Program-made: the position numbers and the translations under genes
Shown here: in pieces, positions 9,211-17,938 of the stretch
Layout of the letters: every line of letters begins with the position of its first letter
How positions within the stretch are numbered: position 1 is the stretch's first letter
The notes under the pieces: model-generated
What the model saw: only the letters and a program-made list of their open reading frames with translations
Told to the model about the DNA's origin: nothing
Databases searched by the model: none
From: Sinorhizobium sojae CCBAU 05684
Lineage (GTDB): Bacteria; Pseudomonadota; Alphaproteobacteria; Rhizobiales; Rhizobiaceae
Length of the DNA: 64,000 nt
NCBI RefSeq assembly: GCF_002288525.1
Contig: NZ_CP023068.1
Location: 1,947,514 to 2,011,513, forward strand
Direction: 5' to 3'

Positions 9211-10005
9211 TCAGCCCGCGCTCAGCTCGTATCGCCGCTGGTTCTCCAGCAGCACCTCGTCGAGCCCGCGTCCCGGGGCAAAGCCCGAAAGCCCCTCCGG
9301 CACCGGCACATCTGGTGATAGCCGCGAACAGGCCTCGAGCGGGTCGATTACGGTGCGGACTGGAATGACGCCCGCCCAGATCGGCTGCGCATAGTCCTCC
9401 TCGTCATCGCCGACACCTGCCGCGCGCATCTTGGCCGAAGCCTCCTCGATCTCCATGCCGATCACCATCGTCGCCTTGATCTCCTGCCGCGCCAATGGAC
9501 GAAGCAGGCGCGCACGTCCCGGATAGAAGCGCTCGATGAGCGCCTCGAGCGCATGCTCCTTTTCATGCTGGTCATCGATGATCCGCGCCGTACCGAAGCA
9601 CATGGCCGAGCGGTAGTTCACCGAGTGGTGGAAGCCGGAGCGGGCGAGCACGAGTCCGTCGAGATGGCTGACCGTGAGGCACACGCGCGCGCCGGCCTTG
9701 AGCTGACGCAGCATGCGGCTCGCCGATGAACCGTGCCAGTAAAGCCGGCCGCCCTCGCGCCAGTGTATCGTCGGCGTGCAGAAAGGCTCGCCGTCGATCG
9801 AATAGGCGACATGGCAGAGCATCGCCGCGTCGAGCACCGCATGAACCGCCTCGACGTCGTAGCGCCCACGCTCATGCAACCGTCGCAGTTTGTTGCGTTC
9901 GGAAACGGGATAGGAGCCTGGACTCGCTTCGTTTTCAAGGGGAGGAAGGATCGTATTGCCGGACATGGAATGCTGCGCCTTGTGTTTATGAGCCTGCTGG
10001 TCCAT
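9211..10005 (-). CDS. Pyridoxamine 5'-phosphate oxidase-related, flavin-nucleotide-binding protein
   Basis: A 264-residue split-barrel flavoprotein of the group related to pyridoxamine phosphate oxidase. Supporting segments are MLCHVAYSIDGEPFCTPTIH near residues 62-81, GSSASRMLRQL near 92-102, and VCLTVSHLDGLVLARS plus HHSVNYRSAMCFG near 108-138, the usual FMN-binding strands. Reaction unknown. It is divergent from a MocR regulator with only 39 bases between, a common pairing. Neither the first Met (10005) nor the Met at 9966 has a clear ribosome site, so the start is uncertain. Confidence 0.85.
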   Translation of the reverse strand: MDQQAHKHKAQHSMSGNTILPPLENEASPGSYPVSERNKLRRLHERGRYDVEAVHAVLDAAMLCHVAYSIDGEPFCTPTIHWREGGRLYWHGSSASRMLRQLKAGARVCLTVSHLDGLVLARSGFHHSVNYRSAMCFGTARIIDDQHEKEHALEALIERFYPGRARLLRPLARQEIKATMVIGMEIEEASAKMRAAGVGDDEEDYAQPIWAGVIPVRTVIDPLEACSRLSPDVPVPEGLSGFAPGRGLDEVLLENQRRYELSAG

Positions 10006-10019
10006 GACTGCACCATCCG

Positions 10020-10041
10020 ATTGGTCCAGAATAGAGCCAAT
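10020..10041. promoter_or_regulatory. Inverted repeat in the MocR/flavoprotein intergenic region
   Basis: ATTGG (10020-10024) and CCAAT (10037-10041) are inverted arms 12 bases apart and fill most of the 39-base divergent gap. A site here would control both genes, as usual for MocR regulators and their divergent targets. It leaves almost no leader for the MocR gene, which may be leaderless. Confidence 0.45.
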
Positions 10042-10044
10042 TCA

Positions 10045-11442
10045 ATGGAAAAAAACCAGACCATTTTGCCGGACTTTTCGGCACTCATTCCTGTGATGCC
10101 GGAGGCGGGCAGGCGATCGCGTGCGCTTTACAGGGCCATTCGCCGGCTGATCGAGACGGGTCAGTTGCCGGCTGGCGCCAAGCTTCCGACGACGCGCGAT
10201 CTCGCCCGCCGCCTCAGCCTTTCGCGCGGGGCCGCAGTAGACGCCTATGAAGTGTTGGTTGCAGAAGGCTTTGCCGAGGCGCGCGTCGGCGCCGGCACCT
10301 TCGTGGCGGCCGAGGTGCCTCAACTCAGTCCGGAGGGGCCGGAAACCGTCGGGGACGAGACGGACCATTCCGGACCTCCGCACCCTTGCACCCTGGGCAT
10401 CGCGATGGCGGACGAGCGAACCCGGCAGATATTCCGCCAGCTTCTGCATCGCCGGCTGGAGCGGCCGCAGCCGAACTTCTACAACTACGGCGATCCAAGC
10501 GGTGAGCGCGAATTGCGCCGGGCGATCGCCGACTACGCAAGGGTGGCGCGCGGCGTCCGCTGCCATCCGGGTCAGGTCATCGTGACTTCAGGCATCCGCC
10601 ACGGGCTGGACCTTGTGATGCGCGCCATCTTGCGGCCCGGTGACGCGGTCTGGCTGGAGGATCCCTGCTACCTTTCGGCTCACGCGACGATTTCCGGCGT
10701 TGGCCTCGATATCGTGCCGGTCCCGGTTGACGGGGAGGGCATCGATGTCGCCGCCGGTGAAGCAATCGGCGGAAAGGCTGCGGCCGTCTATTGCACGCCG
10801 TCGCATCAATTTCCGCTCGGCGTGACACTGACCATGCGGCGCCGGCTCGCTTTGATCGACTGGGCAAAGCGCAACGATGCGTGGATCTTCGAGGACGACT
10901 ACGACAGCGAATTCCGTTTTTCCGGGCCCCCGCTCGCCTCCATCCAGGGCATGGATGATGCCGGCCGGGTGATCTATCTCGGCAGTTTTTCGAAAGTGCT
11001 CTTTCCAGGCCTTCGTGTCGGTTACGCGATCCTGCCAGACCCGCTGGTCGAGCCCGTGTTGGCGCTGCGCCGGCAGATGGACCGCCAGCCACCCAGCCTG
11101 CCGCAGGGCGCCACTGCCGATCTCTTGAACGAGGGCCACTTCGCGGCCCATCTGCGGCGGGTGCGCAAGCGCGCGGAAGCCTGCCGGAATGCCCTTATCG
11201 AGGGGCTCCAGGGCAAAGCGACCGCGCCGGAGCAGGGGCTGCACCTGATCGCCGACCTTGCCGACGAATGCGACGATGAGGCACTGGCTATCGCGGCTCT
11301 GGAGCTCGGCATCGGCGCCTTGCCGCTTTCGACCCATTACCTTGCCGCCCCGAAACGAAGAGGGCTGATCCTCGGCTATTCCGGATTCGAGCCGGAGGAA
11401 CTGCATCGGGCAGGCAGGAGCCTCGCGGAAATGATGCGGTGA
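10045..11442 (+). CDS. MocR family regulator (GntR helix-turn-helix fused to aminotransferase fold)
   Basis: A 465-residue regulator. The N-terminal GntR winged helix is near residues 20-90 (ALYRAIRRLIETGQLPAGAK, then LPTTRDLARRLSLSRGAAVD). A linker leads to a type-I aminotransferase domain with DPSGERELRRAIADY, the FEDDYDSEFRF segment and SFSKVLFPGLRVGY, whose Lys would bind PLP as aldimine. This is the PdxR/GabR/MocR class. The start ATG 10045 is chosen because the domain begins just after it; a much longer frame upstream reads antisense to the flavoprotein. It probably controls its divergent neighbour and itself. Confidence 0.92.
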   Translation: MEKNQTILPDFSALIPVMPEAGRRSRALYRAIRRLIETGQLPAGAKLPTTRDLARRLSLSRGAAVDAYEVLVAEGFAEARVGAGTFVAAEVPQLSPEGPETVGDETDHSGPPHPCTLGIAMADERTRQIFRQLLHRRLERPQPNFYNYGDPSGERELRRAIADYARVARGVRCHPGQVIVTSGIRHGLDLVMRAILRPGDAVWLEDPCYLSAHATISGVGLDIVPVPVDGEGIDVAAGEAIGGKAAAVYCTPSHQFPLGVTLTMRRRLALIDWAKRNDAWIFEDDYDSEFRFSGPPLASIQGMDDAGRVIYLGSFSKVLFPGLRVGYAILPDPLVEPVLALRRQMDRQPPSLPQGATADLLNEGHFAAHLRRVRKRAEACRNALIEGLQGKATAPEQGLHLIADLADECDDEALAIAALELGIGALPLSTHYLAAPKRRGLILGYSGFEPEELHRAGRSLAEMMR

Positions 11443-11510
11443 TTTGATCGTGGCTCGTCCCGCGGCCGCCCGGTCGCCTAACCGGTACTCGTCGCCGCAG
11501 CCATTCGGCG

Positions 11511-12512
11511 TCACCGCCTGAAGACGTGAATTGCGCCTCCTGCATCGTCGGAGACCAGAATGGCGCCGTCCGGGGCTTCCTTGACGTCCACGGGCCGGCC
11601 GACATTTCTGATGAAAGGCGTCGCCGAGACCGGGCGGCCGCCGCGGAAGCGCACCCGCACGACCTGATAGCCGACCGGTACCGACCGGTCCCAGCTGCCG
11701 TGCTGGGCGACAAGCGCATCGCCGCCAAGGCTGCGGAAGAAGTGAATGCCCAGGGCCGCGACATGGGCCTGGAAGTTGAGAACCGGCGGAATCTGCCTTG
11801 CCGGCGGCGTGGCGTGCTCGAAACCGCTGAGCCGGATTTGGCCACCGAAATAGGGGAAGCCGTAAAAGCCGCCCGGCCGAAGCACGTTCAACTCGTCGGG
11901 TGGGATATCGTCACCCATGCGGTCGGCGCCGTTGTCGGTAAAATACATGGTGCCGCCGCGCCAGTCGAAGCCGACGGAATTGCGCACGCCCCAGGCGACG
12001 CGCCGAAGACCGGAGCCGTCCTGGTTCATGCTGACGATCGTGCCCTGTAGGCCCCGCGGCAGGCAGATGTTGCAGGGCGACCCCAACGAGACATAAAGCC
12101 GGGAATCGGGACCGACGGCGATGTAGCGAAGGCTGTGGGCTCCCGAATTCGGCAATCCATGTCGAATGTCGCGCCTCCCGCTCAGAGTGCCTCCGCGCCC
12201 GATCTCGAAGGCGGTCACCCTGTCCCTCGAAGCTACGAACAGACGGCCGCGGGAACATGCGACCCCGTTCGGGGCGGAGAACCCGGAGGCGACCCGGCGG
12301 GCGCGGCCGCCGGACAGGGGAACGGCATAGACCGAGGACCCCTTGGTTCCGACGAACAATGTGTCGCCGCAGACCGCCATTTCGCGCGCCGCGGGAACGC
12401 GCGCGAAGACCTCGGCGCGCGCCGGGCCGGGTGCGAACGCCGCAGCCGAGGCGAGCGCCAGGAAAGCGGTTCTGACGAAGCGATATCCGGTTCTGGAGGA
12501 AAAAGCGGCCAT
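11511..12512 (-). CDS. PQQ-type sorbosone/glucose dehydrogenase-like beta-propeller, exported
   Basis: A 333-residue protein with a signal peptide (FLALASAAAFAPGPARA, residues about 14-30) and a six-bladed propeller like soluble glucose/sorbosone dehydrogenases. Landmarks are SAPNGVACSRGRLFVASRDR, LRYIAVGPDSRLYVSLG, GVRNSVGFDW, FTDNGADRMGDDIPPDELN and AQHGSWDRSVPVGYQVVRV. It probably oxidises a sugar in the periplasm, but the cofactor (PQQ) is from family knowledge and no PQQ genes are here. The ATG at 12512 has GGAGG seven bases upstream, preferred over upstream Mets. A longer lipoprotein paralogue lies at 16376-17938. Confidence 0.85.
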   Translation of the reverse strand: MAAFSSRTGYRFVRTAFLALASAAAFAPGPARAEVFARVPAAREMAVCGDTLFVGTKGSSVYAVPLSGGRARRVASGFSAPNGVACSRGRLFVASRDRVTAFEIGRGGTLSGRRDIRHGLPNSGAHSLRYIAVGPDSRLYVSLGSPCNICLPRGLQGTIVSMNQDGSGLRRVAWGVRNSVGFDWRGGTMYFTDNGADRMGDDIPPDELNVLRPGGFYGFPYFGGQIRLSGFEHATPPARQIPPVLNFQAHVAALGIHFFRSLGGDALVAQHGSWDRSVPVGYQVVRVRFRGGRPVSATPFIRNVGRPVDVKEAPDGAILVSDDAGGAIHVFRR

Positions 12513-12876
12513 CGGCGTCCTCCGCATAGAGGCTGAATTTGCCCCGGGAATTGGAGCGGCGTGCCGTCGTTTCAAGCTGGAGCCCGGACCTCACGATGAA
12601 GTGATCCGCTTGATCGCTCCAGTGGCGATATTCATTGTGCAGTGCAGCAACCAATCGCCGCTATAAAGCGTTTCCTCAGCAACAAAGCCGTATTCGATGT
12701 GCGGATAGGAACGCCGCAGTTCAAAGTGCTAGCGCGGGGGCAGGAAATGTGTGCGCGGTTTTCCGCCTGCATCCCGCGCTAACCCGTTAAACCATGATTT
12801 TAGTCGATCCGACCTAAAGTCATCGTGATCTAGAGCGACCCTTCGCGAGTGATGCGCAGCCCTAAACGGAGGCAGC
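12513..12876. other. Non-coding interval with mosaic repeats
   Basis: No credible gene. From about 12713 it contains a fragment of the dispersed repeat (CGCAGTTCAAAGTGCTAGCG) followed by an inverted copy of the mosaic element. The 12513-12710 part shows nothing I can name. Confidence 0.6.
12713..12832. repeat. Rhizobial mosaic intergenic repeat, copy 2 (inverted)
   Basis: Contains the GTGTGCGCGGTTTTCCGCC and CATCCCGCGC block, then a 30-base imperfect dyad (12794-12823) beginning ATGATTTTAGTCG. Both blocks match copy 1 at 9099-9202 in reverse orientation and order. Immediately upstream is TTCAAAGTGCTAGCG, a piece of the other repeat family, so the element is composite. Confidence 0.7.
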
Positions 12877-13911
12877 ATGAGATCTCTTTCAGATACTGTG
12901 AGACGACTATCCCGACAGCGTTACGCCAGCGAGGTTCCCCGTACCGTCGCCTCCCCGCTCAAACCCCTGGAGCGTTTCGGGCCGAACCCGGGCGAACTTC
13001 GAGGCTGGTGCTACGCACCGCAGAGCATAGCACCCTCCCCCGCACTCGTTGTCGTCTTGCACGGATGCACGCAGTCGTCCGCCGTCTACGACGCCTGTTC
13101 CGGATGGTCGCGCCTTGCCGACGATTACGGCTTTGCACTTCTTTTCCCGGAACAGGTTCGCTCCAACAACAGCAATCTCTGCTTCAACTGGTTCAATCCG
13201 GCCGACGTCAGACGAGGCTCCGGAGAAGTTCTGTCCATCCGGCAGATGGTCGAGCACATGATCGAGCGCTGCAATGTGGATCGGAGCCGAATTTTCATTA
13301 CCGGCCTGTCCGCGGGCGGGGCCATGGCGAACGCGATGCTGGCGGCCTATCCGGATGTGTTCTCCGCCGGCACAATTCTCGCGGGCCTGCCGTACATGGC
13401 GGCGTCGACGGTACCGGAAGCCTTCGATCGTATGCGAGGATATGGCCTTCCGAATACCGAAGCACTGCAAGCCAAAATCCGCAGCGCCTTCGACCATAAA
13501 GGGCCCTGGCCGCGGATTTCCGTCTGGCATGGCACCGGCGACGATACGGTGGTGCCCGCAAATGCAACGGCCATCGTGGAGCAGTGGCGCGGCGTGCACG
13601 GCATCGGCCCGCATCCGTCCTCCACAAAACGGCGCGGCAGCCGAACGTTGCATATCTGGAAAAACGCAAGCGGGCGCGGCGTCATAGAACTCCACACTCT
13701 GTCCGGCATGGCCCACGGCGCTCCCCTCGATACGGCCGCGGGCCACGAAAAGAGCGGGGCCTTCTTTCTGGATGTGGGCATCTCCTCGACCGTTGAAACC
13801 GCACGGGCCTGGGGCTTGGGCGGGCCGAAGCTGCCAACCTGTCCAACGGACGGTATCAGGGCAGCGGCTGCGAGTGCCTTGCGGTGGACAGGCCTTCGGC
13901 CCCGATCCTGA
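12877..13911 (+). CDS. PHB-depolymerase-family esterase
   Basis: A 344-residue alpha/beta hydrolase. The oxyanion region VVVLHGCTQSSAVYD is near residues 58-72, the nucleophile elbow GLSAGGAMANAM near 146-157, an acidic residue in WHGTGDDTVVP near 217-227 and a His in SGMAHGAPLD near 280-289, giving the Ser-Asp-His triad. The family includes LpqC and intracellular polyhydroxybutyrate depolymerase-like esterases, and the true substrate is unknown. There is no obvious signal peptide. The ATG has a GGAGG site. It stands alone, with a mosaic repeat upstream. Confidence 0.87.
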   Translation: MRSLSDTVRRLSRQRYASEVPRTVASPLKPLERFGPNPGELRGWCYAPQSIAPSPALVVVLHGCTQSSAVYDACSGWSRLADDYGFALLFPEQVRSNNSNLCFNWFNPADVRRGSGEVLSIRQMVEHMIERCNVDRSRIFITGLSAGGAMANAMLAAYPDVFSAGTILAGLPYMAASTVPEAFDRMRGYGLPNTEALQAKIRSAFDHKGPWPRISVWHGTGDDTVVPANATAIVEQWRGVHGIGPHPSSTKRRGSRTLHIWKNASGRGVIELHTLSGMAHGAPLDTAAGHEKSGAFFLDVGISSTVETARAWGLGGPKLPTCPTDGIRAAAASALRWTGLRPRS

Positions 13912-13962
13912 GCGCCCCCCGGCGAGGCATGGAGAGATCGATCAAAGCGCATCCGAGGTCCC

Positions 13963-13987
13963 GGAACAAGAGGCGGGCGGGCGTGTT
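13963..13987 (+). promoter_or_regulatory. RpoE2/EcfG-like promoter before the VOC gene
   Basis: GGAAC (13963-13967), sixteen bases, then TGTT (13984-13987), that is GGAAC-N18-TT as described for RpoE2 in Sinorhizobium. The VOC start codon follows about 50 bases later. Confidence 0.6.
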
Positions 13988-14036
13988 AACCGGTCGAAAC
14001 CTCCCAAAATCGAACCCACGTCTCCGTGAGATCACC

Positions 14037-14429
14037 ATGGCAATCGACTTCAACCATACGATCCTGTCGGCTCACGACGCCAAGGCCTCGGCAGATTTCC
14101 TGGCCGATATGCTGGGCTTGCCGGCCCCGCGACACTGGGGGCCGTTCCAGGTGGTCACGACCGACAATGACGCCAATCTCGACTATATGGAAACGGAAGG
14201 TGAGATCGTGCGACAGCACTACGCCTTTCTCGTCGGCGAGGCGGAATTCGACGCGATATTCGGCCGAATCCGCGCGCGGAGGCTGGACTACTGGGCGGAC
14301 CCCGGCCAGGAAAAGCCCGGCGACATCAACCATCACGATGGCGGGCGCGGCCTCTATTTCGAGGACCCGAACGGCCATCTGCTCGAGATCATCACGCGTC
14401 CCTATGGCAGCGGCGGCCGGAACCCTTAA
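14037..14429 (+). CDS. VOC family protein (glyoxalase/bleomycin-resistance fold)
   Basis: A 130-residue two-motif vicinal oxygen chelate protein. The first half has FNHTILSAHDAKASADFLAD with a His at a metal position (H7). The second has GRGLYFEDPNGHLLEIITR, the classic strand with a His and Glu ligand. The reaction is unknown; members include dioxygenases, lyases and resistance proteins. The ATG at 14037 is preferred because the fold starts there; upstream in-frame sequence overlaps the promoter. It sits alone behind an RpoE2-like promoter. Confidence 0.88.
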   Translation: MAIDFNHTILSAHDAKASADFLADMLGLPAPRHWGPFQVVTTDNDANLDYMETEGEIVRQHYAFLVGEAEFDAIFGRIRARRLDYWADPGQEKPGDINHHDGGRGLYFEDPNGHLLEIITRPYGSGGRNP

Positions 14430-14611
14430 GCCGGCGATGCGGAAAGCGGCTTCCGACGGCCGACGGCCGCTCAGGCCCAGCGACCGTCAAACAGCGGCCT
14501 GGTCAGATGACGGGACTTCAACATGCGCTGCCGCGGGACGATTTCCGCGTGCTCATTGTCCTCGTGCTCCGGACCGAGATCGAGGCCGTATTCGGCCTCC
14601 CGGCGCGATGC

Positions 14612-15403
14612 TCAAACGTATGGAAGCGTTCCGAGCGAGGAGTAACGCTCGTTCAAGCCATTGAGGATTTCCATGTCTCCCTCGCTGATCTCGAAATCGA
14701 ACACGTCGATGTTCTCTTCCAGATGCTGCGGCTGGTTGGCCTTGGGAATGGGGACCGTGGCGCGCCGTAGGTTCCAGCGAATGAGCACCTGCGCCGGCGA
14801 TTTGTTGTATTTGGCGGCGACCTCCGCCAGCGCCGCGTTTCGCAGCCGCTTTGAGCGCGTAAGCGGGCTATAGGCCTGAATGACGATGTGCCTTTCCGTG
14901 GCGTAGCGCAGCATGTCCTCGCTGTAGCCGAACGGGCTCCATTCGATCTGGTTGACGGTGGGCACTTCCCCCAGCGCGTCGATGAGATCCGCCGAATAGT
15001 TGCTGACGCCGATGTCCCGCGTCAGCCCTTCCTCTTTCGCCCGGATCAGGCCCCGCCACAGGTCTTCTCCCGCCCCGGTTCTCGGCGGGCGATGTATGAG
15101 CATGAGATCGACATGGTCCAGCTGCAGCTCGTCCAGATTCTTGCGCGTCGCCTGATAGGCATCACCCACTTCCTCGACCTTCGTGACCAGATAGAACTCC
15201 CCGCGGTCGATACCGCTCCTCTTGATGCCGTCGGCGATGCCCGGTTGGGTGCCGTAGTCGCCCGACGTGTCGATCATGCGGTAACCAAGCTCCAGGGCCG
15301 CTTCGATCGTGCCGGCCGTGTCGTTCGTCAATTGCCATGTGCCGACGCCCATCACCGGCATCCTGTTGCCGGTGCGCAGCGCTATCTCGGTCCTCGGATC
15401 CAT
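14612..15403 (-). CDS. Aldo/keto reductase
   Basis: A 263-residue NADPH-dependent reductase of the (alpha/beta)8 aldo/keto reductase superfamily. The catalytic tetrad is visible: Asp45, Tyr50, Lys75 and His104. VSNYS and IPKANQPQHLEENIDVF form the cofactor site. It probably reduces small aldehydes or methylglyoxal; substrate not known. The ATG follows GAGGGCG. Behind it is an RpoE2-like motif divergent from that of hsp20. The frame stays open for 47 codons after the TGA stop (see findings). Confidence 0.92.
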   Translation of the reverse strand: MDPRTEIALRTGNRMPVMGVGTWQLTNDTAGTIEAALELGYRMIDTSGDYGTQPGIADGIKRSGIDRGEFYLVTKVEEVGDAYQATRKNLDELQLDHVDLMLIHRPPRTGAGEDLWRGLIRAKEEGLTRDIGVSNYSADLIDALGEVPTVNQIEWSPFGYSEDMLRYATERHIVIQAYSPLTRSKRLRNAALAEVAAKYNKSPAQVLIRWNLRRATVPIPKANQPQHLEENIDVFDFEISEGDMEILNGLNERYSSLGTLPYV

Positions 15404-15468
15404 GATTTTCGCCCTCGTATTTCACCCACCGCCGGCCCCCTGACGCCGTGTTCCGCTCTCGGGGTCCA

Positions 15469-15494
15469 AACAGCGGTACGGGCGAAGTGTTCCG
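15469..15494 (-). promoter_or_regulatory. RpoE2/EcfG-like promoter before the aldo/keto reductase gene
   Basis: On the minus strand GGAAC (15494-15490) is followed after 17 bases by TGTT (15472-15469), a GGAAC-N19-TT motif. The reductase start is about 66 bases downstream. Confidence 0.55.
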
Positions 15495-15543
15495 GCAGGA
15501 TTTCGAGAGCTCGCGAACCGATTCACCTTCGCCACTCCTGAAG

Positions 15544-15568
15544 GGAACCTAAGCTCGCATCTGGAGTT
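15544..15568 (+). promoter_or_regulatory. RpoE2/EcfG-like promoter before hsp20
   Basis: GGAAC (15544-15548), 16 bases, AGTT (15565-15568): GGAAC-N18-TT. The hsp20 start follows 74 bases later. No CIRCE hairpin or ROSE-like thermometer was recognised here. Confidence 0.55.
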
Positions 15569-15641
15569 CGGATTGCGCACTTCACCGGCGCGCCCGAGGC
15601 AATCTCCTGGCGCGCCCAGAATCCAGCCCAAGGAGGAAATC

Positions 15642-16220
15642 ATGGCACGAAATCCCTTATCCCCCTTCCGTTCCGGTGGCCTGACCGAACGTGGCTTCGG
15701 CGATCCGTTTCTCTCGCTGCACGAGGAGATGAACCGTCTGTTCGACGACGTCTTCCGCGGCAGGTTCGGCGGCCCCTCCCAGCGCGGCTCGGAGGGCAGC
15801 GGCATGATCCTGCCGGACATCGATGTGAGCGAAACCGAGAATGAGGTACGCATATGTGCCGAGCTGCCCGGGGTCAAAGAGGAGGACATCGACGTGTCGC
15901 TGAACGGCGACATGCTCACCATCCGGGGCGAGAAGAAGTTCGAGCGCAAGGACGACAAGGAGAACTACCACTTCATGGAACGCTCCTACGGCACGTTCCA
16001 GCGCTCGTTGCGGCTGCCCTATTCGGTCGATCCGGACAAGGTCGAGGCGGACTTTGGCGACGGCGTGCTCACCGTGACCCTGCCCAAGGGACCGGATGAG
16101 GAAAGAAGCCGGAAGATCCAAGTGCAGCACGGCAAGCGACAGGAGTCGATCTCAGCCTCAGGCTCGCAATCAGGCAAGCAGGCCGAAGGACAGCGAGCCG
16201 GGAAATCCGGGAAACACTGA
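15642..16220 (+). CDS. Hsp20/alpha-crystallin family small heat-shock protein
   Basis: A 192-residue small chaperone. The alpha-crystallin domain runs from about residue 55 to 150, with LPDIDVSETENEVRICAELP, GVKEEDIDVSLNGDMLTIRG and the C-terminal beta-strand DGVLTVTLPK. After it is a charged, Ser/Gln/Gly/Lys-rich tail, longer than usual, with no clear IXI motif. The start has AAGGAGGAAATC. This is the Hsp20 class A-like group rather than IbpA. An RpoE2-like promoter upstream suggests general-stress control. Confidence 0.93.
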   Translation: MARNPLSPFRSGGLTERGFGDPFLSLHEEMNRLFDDVFRGRFGGPSQRGSEGSGMILPDIDVSETENEVRICAELPGVKEEDIDVSLNGDMLTIRGEKKFERKDDKENYHFMERSYGTFQRSLRLPYSVDPDKVEADFGDGVLTVTLPKGPDEERSRKIQVQHGKRQESISASGSQSGKQAEGQRAGKSGKH

Positions 16221-16375
16221 GAGAGGGTGTGCCGTGGACGGCACGCGACCCTGTGGCCGAAAAATTGCCAGGTCTTGGCGGTCGATGCGGCCGCCGGGCC
16301 AAGGCAAAGGTTGTTCCGTTCGCCATAAAATTGTAGGTCGGGAGACGACGCAAGCATCGTCCCCCACGATCCGCC

Positions 16376-17938
16376 CTATTGCGCCGTCCCCTCCGGAAGG
16401 GTCGCCGGGGCGGTCTCCATCTGCGCCGGCCTCGGCGGTTGCGCATCCCCGCTTTCCGGCTGGGCCGGCTCGACTTGCAGCGGTTCGGCCGGCTGCGGCT
16501 CGGTTGCGCCCGTCGCGGTGGTGTCCGCCTCTTCTCCGACATCGCTGGTGAGCGTGGCCCCGTCCTGGCCGTCCGTTCCGACCGGGCGCGGCGTCACCGA
16601 GCCGTCGGCGGCCGCGACACGCCAGACCGTATTGCCTGCGTCGTCGGCGATGAGGAGCGCGCCGGTGCCGTCGATGCCGACGCCCACCGGCCGGCCACGC
16701 GCCTGGTCGCCGTTGAGGAAGCCGGTCACCACGTCCTCAGCCATGCCTGCCGGCCGGCCGTTCTCGAACGGTATGTAGACGACCTTGTAGCCATTGAACG
16801 TGTCGCGGTTCCAGCTGCCGTGCATTCCGACGAAGGCGCCATTGGCATAGGCTTCCGGCATGGCTGAGCCGTTGGTGAAGGCGAGCCCGAGCGCAGCCAC
16901 ATGGCTGGACAGGGCGTAATCGGGCACGATCGCCTTCTCCACCATCTCCGGCCGCGGCGGGTGGACCCGTTCGTCCACGTGATCGCCGAAGTAGCTCCAT
17001 GGCCAGCCGTAAAAGCCCCCTTCCTGCACCGATGTCATGTAGTCGGGCACGAGATTTGGCCCGAGCTCGTCGCGCTCGTTGACGACGGTCCAGAGGGCGC
17101 CGGTTTCGGGGTGGAAGGCCAGACCGTTGGGATTGCGCAGGCCTGAAGCGAAGACGCGGGCAGCGCCCGTTTCGCGGTCCACCTGCCATATGGCGGCGCG
17201 CCCCTTTTCAGCCTCCAGCCCACGCTCGCCGACATTGGAGTTGGAGCCTACCGAGGCATAGAGATAACGGCCGTCGGGGCTCAGTGCCAGGTCCTTGGTC
17301 CAATGGTGATTGATCGGCCCGCCGGGAAGCGGCGTCAGTACGCTCGGAGCTTCCGTGATCTCCGCCTGGCCAAGCTCATAGGGATAGGCGAGGATAGCGT
17401 CGGCCGCCGCCACGTAGAGCGTTCCGTCGGTCCATGCGACGCCGAAGGGAGAGTTGAGCCCCGTCAGAAGATCGCGCCGATCGTCCACCTGGCCATCGCG
17501 GTTGGTGTCTCGCAGCAGGGTGATGAGATTGCTGTCCTTCTCCGGGCCACCCCCGCCGCCGCGGGCCACCGACATGATCCAGCCCCGGATCATGTCCTTG
17601 GGCCTCGATATCGGCTTGCCGGGCGGTGCACGCCCCTGCACGACGAGAACGTCGCCGTTCGGCAGGGTGTGGACCGTCCGCGGATTGACGAGGTCCCTCG
17701 CATAGGCAGCGATGACGAGGCCCTCGGGCACGCCGGGCTTCTCGCTCTCCTGCCATCCGACGACTTCGGCGATCTTCATGTCGGGCAGCAGGTCCGCCGT
17801 GGGTTCCGGCAGGACCGGATCGGGGCCGATCTGCTGAGAAACGTCGAAATCGCCGTCGTCGCCGCAACCGGCAAGCATTGACAGGGTGACGCAGCCAGCG
17901 ACGAGCGCGCTGGCGCGCGGCATGGCGGGTCTGTTCAT
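16376..17938 (-). CDS. Sorbosone-dehydrogenase-like lipoprotein (PQQ-type propeller)
   Basis: A 520-residue lipoprotein. The signal ends in the lipobox LAGC near residues 22-25, followed by an acidic linker. The propeller has LPNGDVLVVQGRAPPGKP, NSPFGVAWTDGTLYVA, LALSPDGRYLYASVGSNSNV, ASGLRNPNGLAFHPETGALW and GMHGSWNRDTFNGYKVVYIP. The last 80 residues are Pro/Glu/Gln-rich low complexity, possibly a tether. It is coupled with the DUF2231 gene by ATGA at 17938-17935, which may supply a membrane heme or redox partner; that is inference. A shorter paralogue lies at 11511-12512. Confidence 0.87.
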   Translation of the reverse strand: MNRPAMPRASALVAGCVTLSMLAGCGDDGDFDVSQQIGPDPVLPEPTADLLPDMKIAEVVGWQESEKPGVPEGLVIAAYARDLVNPRTVHTLPNGDVLVVQGRAPPGKPISRPKDMIRGWIMSVARGGGGGPEKDSNLITLLRDTNRDGQVDDRRDLLTGLNSPFGVAWTDGTLYVAAADAILAYPYELGQAEITEAPSVLTPLPGGPINHHWTKDLALSPDGRYLYASVGSNSNVGERGLEAEKGRAAIWQVDRETGAARVFASGLRNPNGLAFHPETGALWTVVNERDELGPNLVPDYMTSVQEGGFYGWPWSYFGDHVDERVHPPRPEMVEKAIVPDYALSSHVAALGLAFTNGSAMPEAYANGAFVGMHGSWNRDTFNGYKVVYIPFENGRPAGMAEDVVTGFLNGDQARGRPVGVGIDGTGALLIADDAGNTVWRVAAADGSVTPRPVGTDGQDGATLTSDVGEEADTTATGATEPQPAEPLQVEPAQPESGDAQPPRPAQMETAPATLPEGTAQ

